Shown: in pieces, positions 5,836-11,838 of the stretch
Numbering within the stretch: the stretch's first letter is position 1
How the letters are laid out: the number at the start of each line of letters is the position of its first letter
Source of the DNA: an uncultured Desulfomonile sp.
GTDB lineage: Bacteria > Desulfobacterota > Desulfomonilia > Desulfomonilales > Desulfomonilaceae
Length of the DNA stretch: 11,838 bases
Direction of reading: 5' to 3'
Assembly (NCBI GenBank): GCA_937915285.1
Contig: CALDNG010000354.1
Span: 1-11,838, forward strand
Notes under the pieces: generated by a model
The model's database searches: none
The model's input: the letters and a program-made list of their open reading frames with translations, nothing else
Told to the model about the DNA's origin: nothing
Program-made: the position numbers and the translations under genes

Positions 5836-7572
5836 TCAGAAGCTGAACACCCTGTCCAGTTCGGCGTCGGTCACCTTGAACTTTATGTTATGCGGAGGCA
5901 ACGCGTCATTATAGAAAAATCCCGGGAGTCTGTCATGGGCCGAGGTAAAACCGGCCTTGATGTTGAATTCCCTTTCATTTCTGAGAACTGACTTCCCCAA
6001 TTCAGCGACATCATCTGCTGTAAGGCTCAATCCGTAGAAGGCGTTGATCATGTCAATGAGCGCCTGGAATGTTTCTGGCTGATCCAGTACCGCAAAGGCA
6101 ATGAAAAGACACATACCCGTTGAATCGACAGCCGCGGTGGCGATCTGGAGGTCTCTTGACAACTCAACCTGGCCTTCAGGCGACAAAGGATCAACCTTGC
6201 CACCGATGCCAAGAATGTTGGCGCCTACAGCATAGCCAGCGGTGTGATCAGCTCCCATGGGACTTGTGGCGTAAGTAACTCCTATTCCATGTACGGCGCG
6301 TGGATCATAAGCCGGCAAGGCCTGATTCTTTACAACTGGGACCCTCTCGACCCCGAAGACCTTACCTGTTATGGCCGCTCCGGAACCCAGGATTCTTCCA
6401 AGGTCAGTGCCTGCGCCTACCTGCTTTATGAGGTTTATGGCAGCTTCAGCGTCTCCAAACTTTGCCAGTCCGGCCTCCATGCAAACGCCTATTGTGGCGC
6501 CCATTTCTATGGTGTCCAGACCGTAATCATCGTCAAGGCGATCCAGCATGGCAATAGCGTCAAGATCGTCTATTCCGCAATTACCACCGTGGGCCCATAC
6601 TGTCTCATATTCCGGCTGCTTGGTCAGATAATTTCCGTACTTGTCCATGAACACTCCGGAACATCTCATCACACAGCCTCGATGGCATCCATGAGTGGCA
6701 AGGCCCCCTCGTTCCGTCTCCAGGGCCGCCTGAGTCTCGCCGCTAATTTTTGTGTGGCCTTCGAACCTGCCCCAGGTGAAATTGTGAGTCGGGTATCCAC
6801 CGGCCTCGTTCAGGACATTTGTCAAAACGTTTGTGCCATACGCGGCTAGCCCCTCTCCTGTCACGGGATGCTTTTTCAGGCCGGCCACCCAATTCCTGTT
6901 GGCTTCCTTGAACTTCTCGGGATCCTTGGGCGCACGCATGCCTGCTCCAGTGTCATCTATCACCAGGGCCTTGACTCCCTTTGAGCCCATCACTGCGCCA
7001 ACTCCTCCACGTCCTGCATGACGGGTCGGACGACCCTCCATGTCCGTGCAGGCTATTGAGGCAGCCGCCAATTTCATTTCACCAGCCGGGCCTATGGTAA
7101 TGAAGCAGGGCTTTTCACCATACTCCTTCGCCAGTTTTTCCACCGTTGAGTAGTTTCCCAGCATCTTCAGGCTGTTGTCTACCTCTATCCTGGCGCCATC
7201 CTTGTTGATTATTATCTTGTATGTATTGTCTTCGACTGGTTTGCCTTCCAGAACAATCGCCGCATAGCCAAGTCTGGCCAAAACCTGGGAAGCTTGGCCT
7301 CCGGCGTTGGATTCCTTTATGCCGCCTGTCAAGGGACTCTTGCAGCCCACAGACAGCCTTCCGGAATTTGCCGCTATCGATCCGCTAAGCAGTCCGGGGG
7401 CGATTACAAGCTTGTTGTCTGCCCCCAACGCATGGCAAAGGGGCGGAACCTCTTTGGATACTATTGCCGATGTAAGCGCCCTTCCACCAAGACCTGCATA
7501 TTCACCAACCTGGCTTACGCTGATCCTCGGGCCGCCTTCTGCCCCCATATCAATTCTCAGAATCTTGTCCAT
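5836..7572 (-). CDS. Aldehyde:ferredoxin oxidoreductase family tungstopterin enzyme
   Basis: AOR-family enzymes use a tungsten (sometimes molybdenum) bis-pyranopterin and one [4Fe-4S] cluster, typically oxidising aldehydes to acids and reducing ferredoxin in the cytoplasm of anaerobes. The 578 residues cover the whole family length. Visible marks are the N-terminal GLGGRALTSAIV (27-38), the pterin-binding ESNAGGQ (87-93), RHAGRGGVGAVMGSKGVKAL (184-203), the cluster cysteines 296, 300 and 304 with the fourth at 488 (DSTGMC), and GADHT (440-444). The first cysteines are spaced C-x3-C-x3-C, not the C-x2-C-x3-C of the Pyrococcus enzyme, so it belongs to a different subfamily and its substrate is open. 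The ATG has GGGAGG 6 bases upstream. A MoaD-like gene lies 211 bases upstream on the same strand, which fits supply of sulfur for the pterin dithiolene. A promoter-like site at 7680-7707 lies between them. Confidence 0.93.
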   Translation of the reverse strand: MDKILRIDMGAEGGPRISVSQVGEYAGLGGRALTSAIVSKEVPPLCHALGADNKLVIAPGLLSGSIAANSGRLSVGCKSPLTGGIKESNAGGQASQVLARLGYAAIVLEGKPVEDNTYKIIINKDGARIEVDNSLKMLGNYSTVEKLAKEYGEKPCFITIGPAGEMKLAAASIACTDMEGRPTRHAGRGGVGAVMGSKGVKALVIDDTGAGMRAPKDPEKFKEANRNWVAGLKKHPVTGEGLAAYGTNVLTNVLNEAGGYPTHNFTWGRFEGHTKISGETQAALETERGGLATHGCHRGCVMRCSGVFMDKYGNYLTKQPEYETVWAHGGNCGIDDLDAIAMLDRLDDDYGLDTIEMGATIGVCMEAGLAKFGDAEAAINLIKQVGAGTDLGRILGSGAAITGKVFGVERVPVVKNQALPAYDPRAVHGIGVTYATSPMGADHTAGYAVGANILGIGGKVDPLSPEGQVELSRDLQIATAAVDSTGMCLFIAFAVLDQPETFQALIDMINAFYGLSLTADDVAELGKSVLRNEREFNIKAGFTSAHDRLPGFFYNDALPPHNIKFKVTDAELDRVFSF

Positions 7573-7679
7573 GAATTTCCTCCCTGTTCGAAAATGGGTT
7601 GGATGGAGAGTTTGGGAAACTACAAAAAGACTTCGATTGGAGTAAATTTTCTTAATTTCACAAAAATCGACTACTCAAT

Positions 7680-7707
7680 CTTATTTCCGAACCCTGGGAG
7701 GTGTCAA
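7680..7707 (-). promoter_or_regulatory. Probable promoter for the AOR gene
   Basis: A perfect TTGACA (7707-7702) is followed after 16 bases by AATAAG (7685-7680, 4 of 6); a TAAGAT at 18 bases is equally possible. It lies in the AT-rich 211-base gap between the MoaD-like gene and AOR, leaving a leader of about 100 bases. Nothing else is recognisable in that gap. Confidence 0.45.
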
Positions 7708-7783
7708 GGACAAAAACCGAATTTATGCAATAATTTTAAGTTGTTATGCCTGTAGCGACATATGCTCTAGCTGTTCACAAAGG

Positions 7784-8023
7784 TCAGCCTCCGGCAATCG
7801 GAGGAAAAAGCGCAAGCCGATCGCCTTCTTTAAGGATTCCATCCAACCTTGAATGACGACCGTTAACAAATATAATGAGCGGGAATGTATCCGGGATATT
7901 GAGCTTTTTAACGGCGTGCCTGACCAGGGCCCCTTCGTCGAGTTCAAGCTGAAACGGAGTCCCGGCCATCTTATCTGGGGCCATTTTTCCTAGTGACGCA
8001 TAAAGGATCATCTCTATTTTCAT
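7784..8023 (-). CDS. MoaD/ThiS-family ubiquitin-like sulfur carrier
   Basis: The 79-residue protein has the family's beta-grasp pattern (KIEMILYASLGKMAP, VRHAVKKLNIP, PLIIFVNGRHSRLDGILKEGDRLALFPPIAGG) and ends in the required Gly-Gly. That terminus is adenylated by a MoeB/ThiF-type enzyme and loaded as thiocarboxylate, which then donates sulfur. Next to AOR genes such proteins are thought to serve tungstopterin synthesis (MoaD role), though a thiazole or other sulfur-transfer role cannot be excluded. The ATG overlaps the larC stop as ATGA, implying translational coupling with larC; the ribosome binding site (AAGG at 9 bases) is weak, consistent with coupling. AOR lies 211 bases downstream. 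Confidence 0.9.
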   Translation of the reverse strand: MKIEMILYASLGKMAPDKMAGTPFQLELDEGALVRHAVKKLNIPDTFPLIIFVNGRHSRLDGILKEGDRLALFPPIAGG

Positions 8024-9219
8024 GACGACTTGCCTTTGATACCGAGTTCTGAAGCTTTAATTGAGGCAGCCGTCATGACCAGCTTGATCGGCACGTCGTG
8101 AAGAACCGCCAATTTCTTGCAATCTTCATATTCCGGGGCCACATTCACTACTTTTCCTTTCCAGAATGCTGATTTTACCCGTACTACTCCAAACCTGGTT
8201 ACAACCTCGTCAATGGTTCTGTTGGCTACAATCCGGTTATCAATTCTCCACCTGAGCCCAATAGAGGTGGTTTCGGTGAAAATCAGACCTGCCAGCGCCG
8301 AGATGGCTGAGACTGGGCAGATAATCTGCAACTGAACTCCCGGCCTGTTTTTTTTCATCTGTATGGTGGTTAGGGATACATCTAGGGCTCCGTTGTTCAT
8401 GGCTTTTTCAAAGACATGACCATAAATCTCCGGGCTCATGTCGTCGATGTTGGTCTCTATTACTGCAGTCGGCTCTGAGTTTCCAACACGGTGGCAATCA
8501 TCGACCTCGCCAACTATCAACCGGACCACGTTGGGCGCATCAAGATTCAGTTTTCCTGCTCCATAACCTATGGATATAACCGTCATTTCAGGAATGGGCC
8601 CGAATCCCGAAGCAAGACTCGACAGAATGGCCGCTCCCGTTGGTGTTAGCAATTCACCTTGCATCCCGGTCGAATAAGTGGGCAGCCCCTTGATCAACTC
8701 CAGAGTGGCGGGAGCCGGGGCTGGGAGAATGCCATGCGCAGTTTTTACGAAACCACCTCCAACATTCATTGGTGAACATCTGATTTCGTGGATCCCAAGA
8801 AGACTCAGACCAATCACAGCTCCCACAATGTCCACTATTGAGTCGATGGCCCCAACTTCATGAAAATGAACATCCTCTATTGGTACCCTATGGACAAATG
8901 CCTCAGCCTCACCCAGGCGATCGAATATTTGAACAGCCCTGTCTTTGATTTCAGGGGCCAGGTCGCTGGAATCTATGAGTGCTTTTATGCTCGACAACGT
9001 CCGGGGCTCGCAATGATGATCGCCATCCACTACAACATCCGCCTGAATCGCTCCGATTGCGGCCTTGGTAACCCGTTCGGCTTCAAGCCGGAAGCCCTCC
9101 AGGCCAAGACGGGACAACTCACTCCTGAAAGTGTCAATGCTCACTCCACAATCCATCAGCGCTCCAAGTATCATGTCACCCGATGCGCCTGAGAAACAGT
9201 CGAAATAGGCTATTTTCAA
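8020..9219 (-). CDS. larC: LarC, nickel-pincer-nucleotide cofactor nickel-insertion protein
   Basis: LarC inserts nickel into pyridinium-3,5-bisthiocarboxylic acid mononucleotide, a CTP-dependent step making the nickel-pincer nucleotide used by LarA lactate racemase and related epimerases. Recognised by the N-terminal KIAYFDCFSGASGDM, DVHFHEVGAIDSIVDI, the GELLTPTGAAILSSL region and the C-terminal ETNIDDMSPE that begins the CTP/oligomerisation domain. It is one continuous 399-codon frame, unlike Lactobacillus where larC1 and larC2 need a frameshift. The metal-rich loop is modest (DGDHHCEP); many relatives carry long His runs there. I place the start at TTG 9219: AAGGA lies 6 bases upstream, and the product begins KIAYFDCFSG as in relatives. 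The ATG at 9225 directly abuts that site. It is translationally coupled to the MoaD-like gene. LarA, LarB and LarE are not in the window. Confidence 0.93.
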   Translation of the reverse strand: MKIAYFDCFSGASGDMILGALMDCGVSIDTFRSELSRLGLEGFRLEAERVTKAAIGAIQADVVVDGDHHCEPRTLSSIKALIDSSDLAPEIKDRAVQIFDRLGEAEAFVHRVPIEDVHFHEVGAIDSIVDIVGAVIGLSLLGIHEIRCSPMNVGGGFVKTAHGILPAPAPATLELIKGLPTYSTGMQGELLTPTGAAILSSLASGFGPIPEMTVISIGYGAGKLNLDAPNVVRLIVGEVDDCHRVGNSEPTAVIETNIDDMSPEIYGHVFEKAMNNGALDVSLTTIQMKKNRPGVQLQIICPVSAISALAGLIFTETTSIGLRWRIDNRIVANRTIDEVVTRFGVVRVKSAFWKGKVVNVAPEYEDCKKLAVLHDVPIKLVMTAASIKASELGIKGKSS

Positions 9220-9240
9220 GTTCATTCCTTTTCACGGATC

Positions 9241-9294
9241 ATAAATCAGGTTCGCGTCAATCATCATCACCTGGTTTATCACATTATATCAGGT
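9241..9294 (-). promoter_or_regulatory. Extended -10 promoter of larC with overlapping inverted repeat
   Basis: On the minus strand TGATATAAT (9291-9283) is an extended -10 element with perfect TATAAT and no good -35 box. It predicts a start near 9276 and a leader of about 57 bases. Over that start, ATAAATCAGGT (9241-9251) and ACCTGGTTTAT (9269-9279) are complementary at 10 of 11 positions with a 17-base spacer, and a further ATCAGGT half-site is at 9288-9294. The position suggests an operator. No regulator gene is nearby. Confidence 0.45.
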
Positions 9295-9471
9295 ATTAGC
9301 ATGAGGGAATACCCAACCGGATAATGAGATTTTTTCGGGCATGAATCATTTGAGCACCGGTCTGCCTGCCGGTCTGACCGTGAGGACAAATCCACTGATA
9401 TTTGATATGATCCGGGTAGCCAGATGCCTGGTTTAACCTGAAACAGTTCATTGATTAGGGGTAATGCCGTC

Positions 9472-10449
9472 ATGAACATACTTGCAGGGGACGTTGGGGC
9501 AACCAAGACGGCGCTGGGTCTTTTTGAGCCTGGAGAAAATAGGCCGAGACTTGTCTGCTCCAAGGTGTATTCGAGTTGGGATCATCCATCCCTGGAATCG
9601 ATCATATCTCAGTTCATTTCTGAGAGGCCCGAATCCATAACATCAGCCTGTTTTGGAGTTCCCGGTCCGGTTCTGGGAGGAGTTTGCAGGACAACGAACC
9701 TCAACTGGGTAATTTCCTCAGATAGACTGAGATCCTTGCTCGGGATTCAGTCCGTGACTTTGCTAAATGACCTGGTCGCAACGGCCATAGCCGCCCCTAC
9801 CCTTTCGGTTAATGAATACGATCTATTGAACATAGGAAACCTTGATGTCTCTGGCACAATCGGGGTGGTGGCGCCAGGAACCGGACTGGGAATGGCGCTC
9901 ATGGTCTGGACGGGTTCGGAATACAGGCCGGTAGCCTCCGAGGGTGGACATGTGGATTTTGCCCCAGCCGACAGGATGCAAATAGGTCTTTTAGAGGCAA
10001 TGATGCGTAAATTCCCGAGGGTGAGTGTGGAGCGTCTTGCTGCGGGTCCAGGATTGCATGAAATTTATAACTGGGTGACCGATCTGCCTGAACATTCGGG
10101 CCATGGTCGAAAAGCTGATGTCAATAACTCGTCAAATCCTTCGGAGATGATCACTCGTCTGGCATTTGAAGAAAATGACCCCGCCTGCAATCAAAGCCTC
10201 GATCTTTATGTTTCTATACTCGGTTCGATCTGCGGCAATCTCGCGCTGACAGCCATGACGACCGGAGGAATATACCTTGGGGGTGGGGTCAGCCCTAAGA
10301 TTCTCCCCAGGCTCAAAGACGGTCCGTTCATGGCCGCATTCACCGCAAAGGGCAGGTTCAGGGAATTAATGGAATCCATTCCCGTAAAAATAATTCTTAA
10401 CGACAGAGCGGCGCTTATTGGAGCTTCAATCATGGCTGCCGCCGGCTGA
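9472..10449 (+). CDS. glk: Glucokinase (Glk family)
   Basis: Glk phosphorylates glucose to glucose 6-phosphate with ATP in the cytoplasm. The product has the family's ordered motifs: LAGDVGATKTALGLF at the N terminus (phosphate 1 loop), ACFGVPGPVLGGVCRTTNLNW, LLNDLVATA, the ATP-site VVAPGTGLGMAL, ASEGGHVDFAP (substrate-contacting EGGH) and, near the end, GGIYLGGGVSPKILPRL. It is the proteobacterial Glk type and not a ROK kinase, since the ROK CxCGxxGC zinc motif is absent. The start is ATG 9472, giving MNILAGDVG as in relatives; AGGGG lies 10 bases upstream. An in-frame TTG at 9451 would add seven residues and is less likely. It is divergent from larC and is followed after 23 bases by a sirtuin gene. 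A weak extended -10 (TGATATGAT, 9403-9411) is a possible promoter. About 325 residues is normal length. Confidence 0.92.
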   Translation: MNILAGDVGATKTALGLFEPGENRPRLVCSKVYSSWDHPSLESIISQFISERPESITSACFGVPGPVLGGVCRTTNLNWVISSDRLRSLLGIQSVTLLNDLVATAIAAPTLSVNEYDLLNIGNLDVSGTIGVVAPGTGLGMALMVWTGSEYRPVASEGGHVDFAPADRMQIGLLEAMMRKFPRVSVERLAAGPGLHEIYNWVTDLPEHSGHGRKADVNNSSNPSEMITRLAFEENDPACNQSLDLYVSILGSICGNLALTAMTTGGIYLGGGVSPKILPRLKDGPFMAAFTAKGRFRELMESIPVKIILNDRAALIGASIMAAAG

Positions 10450-10472
10450 CAAACCGGCTGAGGTGATAAACT

Positions 10473-11246
10473 ATGGACATTACTCAAATTAAACAGGCCG
10501 CTGAAATGATAGGGAAGGCCAGAAAAATAGTGGTCTTCACCGGAGCAGGCATTTCTACGGAGTCGGGAATACCGGATTTCAGGTCACCGGGAGGTATTTG
10601 GTCACAGTATAATCAGGATGACCTGACATACCAGAAGTTCATGTCGGCCGAGAAATACCGGAAACTTTACTGGGAATATGATCAGTCACGATACCCGGCC
10701 ATGAGGAACGCCACACCCAATGACGCCCATCGGGCTGTTGTTGAAATAGAACAGTCCGGAAGGTTGTCGGCCCTGATCACTCAAAATATAGATGGACTTC
10801 ACCACAGGGCCGGCTCCGACCCGCGCAGGACCTATGAAATTCACGGAACAGTGCTCGAAGTCACATGCCTGAAATGTCATTTGCGATGGCCACGTGATGA
10901 GATAACAGAAATGATGGAACGCGAGAAGATAGCGGTCCCATACTGTTCCGAGTGCGGTGGCCCCCTAAAATGCGCCACCATTGCGTTTGGTCAGTCACTT
11001 CCATCCGAAGTACTGGAGGCTTCTTTTTACCACGCCCAGGAATGTGACCTGTTCCTGACGATCGGATCGTCACTGGTGGTGCAACCGGCAGCAATGCTAC
11101 CTATCCAGGCAAAAAGGTCCGGCGCAAAACTGCTACTGGTAAACCTTTCCTCAACCCCTTACGACAGCATGATGGATTTGATTCTAAAAGGACCGGCGGC
11201 AAAAATCATGAGGGACATCATGACAGAATTCAGAAAAAGACTTTAG
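10473..11246 (+). CDS. Sirtuin, NAD-dependent protein deacylase (SIR2 family)
   Basis: Sirtuins remove acyl groups from protein lysines, consuming NAD and releasing nicotinamide and O-acyl-ADP-ribose. The 257-residue protein is complete: GAGISTESGIPDFRSPGGIW (residues 24-43, NAD binding), TQNIDGLHHRAG (103-114), the catalytic His at 124 in IHG, zinc ligands Cys132/Cys135 and Cys158/Cys161, and TIGSSLVVQPA (196-206). The sequence after the zinc ribbon (CATIAFGQSLP) departs from the common RPxIVxFGE form, so acyl specificity is uncertain. The ATG has GAGGTG 8 bases upstream. The 23-base gap after glk implies one transcript, ending at the terminator at 11286-11324. CobB in Enterobacteria is the best-known relative, but I do not claim orthology. 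Confidence 0.94.
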   Translation: MDITQIKQAAEMIGKARKIVVFTGAGISTESGIPDFRSPGGIWSQYNQDDLTYQKFMSAEKYRKLYWEYDQSRYPAMRNATPNDAHRAVVEIEQSGRLSALITQNIDGLHHRAGSDPRRTYEIHGTVLEVTCLKCHLRWPRDEITEMMEREKIAVPYCSECGGPLKCATIAFGQSLPSEVLEASFYHAQECDLFLTIGSSLVVQPAAMLPIQAKRSGAKLLLVNLSSTPYDSMMDLILKGPAAKIMRDIMTEFRKRL

Positions 11247-11259
11247 CATTTCAAGATAA

Positions 11260-11280
11260 TGCGCCATATTAACAGGCGCA
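11260..11280 (+). other. Hairpin downstream of the sirtuin gene
   Basis: TGCGCC (11260-11265) pairs perfectly with GGCGCA (11275-11280) around a 9-base AT-rich loop, 13 bases after the sirtuin stop. There is no T-run after it; it may protect the transcript's 3' end or work in tandem with the terminator that follows. Confidence 0.4.
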
Positions 11281-11285
11281 AGTAC

Positions 11286-11324
11286 AAAAAGGACGCCAAG
11301 CCGTAATAGGTGACGTCCTTTTTT
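11286..11324. terminator. Bidirectional Rho-independent terminator between sirtuin and rpsI
   Basis: AAAAAGGACG (11286-11295) is complementary to CGTCCTTTTT (11314-11323), a 10-bp stem with A/T runs at both edges, enclosing an 18-base loop. The symmetrical A- and T-tracts let it end the glk-sirtuin transcript on the plus strand and the rplM-rpsI transcript on the minus strand. Confidence 0.85.
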
Positions 11325-11357
11325 CTTTTGAAACGTGCAGAGTGACTGGTGAAAAAA

Positions 11358-11750
11358 TTAACGTTTGGAGAACTGGAAGCTGGCACGGGCCGCTTTTCTT
11401 CCGTATTTTTTACGCTCTTTCACCCTGGAATCCCTTGTTAGAAAGCCTGCGCTCTTTAGCGGAGACCTGAATGCCGGATCGATCTCAAGCAGCGCCTTGC
11501 TAATGCCGTGCTTTATGGCTCCTGCCTGTCCGGACAGACCACCGCCGCTCACGTTAACCAGGACATCGAAGCGACCCACCGTCTGGGTCAGTTCAAAAGG
11601 CTGCAGAATGATCATCCTGGAAGTTTGTCGTCCGAAATAGTCATCCATCGGTCTTTCATTTATGACACATTTGCCTGCGCCTGGTCTCAGCCGGACTCTG
11701 GCTATTGCGTTCTTTCTCTTGCCAGTAGCATAAAAAATATCCTGGGACAT
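11358..11750 (-). CDS. rpsI: 30S ribosomal protein S9
   Basis: S9 is a small-subunit protein whose basic C-terminal tail reaches the P-site tRNA anticodon. The 130-residue product has the diagnostic [18 protein letters not shown] near the N terminus, [33 protein letters not shown] and the C-terminal [25 protein letters not shown] ending. The ATG has GGAG 6 bases upstream. It follows rplM by 14 bases, the usual L13-S9 operon, and ends before the bidirectional terminator. Confidence 0.98.
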   Translation of the reverse strand: MSQDIFYATGKRKNAIARVRLRPGAGKCVINERPMDDYFGRQTSRMIILQPFELTQTVGRFDVLVNVSGGGLSGQAGAIKHGISKALLEIDPAFRSPLKSAGFLTRDSRVKERKKYGRKAARASFQFSKR

Positions 11751-11764
11751 TTAATTCTCCACGA

Positions 11765-11838
11765 TTAAAACTGATAAATCTCCGGCTTTTGAGCCTCATG
11801 CGGATGCGTCTCGGACGCATATACTTTCAACTTGGTTA
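11765..11838 (-). CDS. rplM: 50S ribosomal protein L13, C-terminal end (runs off right edge)
   Basis: Only the last 24 codons before TAA are present. The reverse strand reads KLKVYASETHPHEAQKPEIY, then QF and stop, the usual L13 ending (LKVY-HPH-AQ-P). Its place directly upstream of rpsI confirms the conserved L13-S9 pair. Confidence 0.93.
   Translation of the reverse strand, partial: TKLKVYASETHPHEAQKPEIYQF

Noticed and set aside
6244..6849. A 201-codon plus-strand frame.
   Set aside because: It is antisense to the AOR gene, whose family motifs are intact throughout; the plus frame has no sensible domain and is a composition shadow.
9341..9436. A 31-codon plus-strand frame upstream of glk (MNHLSTGLPAGLTV...).
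   Set aside because: It has no ribosome binding site and overlaps the likely glk promoter region; there is no support as a gene.

Overview
The window looks like chromosomal DNA of an anaerobic, Gram-negative bacterium. My best guess is a Desulfobacterota (former Deltaproteobacteria) lineage of the Syntrophobacteria/Desulfomonile kind. That placement is inference. It rests on a tungsten-type aldehyde:ferredoxin oxidoreductase, a MoaD-like sulfur carrier, a nickel-pincer cofactor protein (LarC), ordinary proteobacterial housekeeping genes (lgt, trmJ, rplM-rpsI) and a probable selenoprotein. No mobile element, CRISPR array, tRNA or rRNA was found.

Layout. Positions 1-1424 (minus strand) hold a promoter, trmJ and the first 126 codons of lgt, which runs off the left edge. 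Positions 1425-1788 hold no protein gene I can support, but carry a cluster of inverted repeats that could form a structured RNA or a palindromic repeat element. Positions 1789-1944 (minus) hold a 51-codon gene of the DUF6132 type. It has its own promoter and ribosome binding site and is interrupted in frame by TGA exactly where the family has its second cysteine, with a SECIS-like hairpin after it. I read it as a new small membrane selenoprotein. Divergent from it, 2094-3173 (plus) encodes an O-methyltransferase-like protein.

Positions 3262-5084 (minus) form a promoter-driven pair: a class I SAM methyltransferase, then a left-handed beta-helix acyltransferase-like protein. Positions 5152-9219 (minus) hold larC and a MoaD/ThiS-like gene (overlapping ATGA), then a tungstopterin AOR with its own promoter, then an unrecognised 191-residue protein preceded by a strong inverted repeat. 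The middle of this run is a metal-pterin enzyme and its probable sulfur carrier; larC belongs to a different nickel cofactor pathway.

Positions 9472-11246 (plus) hold glucokinase and a sirtuin in one short operon, divergent from larC. A strong bidirectional terminator at 11286-11324 separates them from the convergent ribosomal operon rplM (3' end only)-rpsI.

Several genes appear to use TTG as start codon (lgt, trmJ, the 4271-5023 methyltransferase, probably larC). The observation most worth following is the DUF6132 gene, which standard gene callers would miss or truncate to 27 codons.
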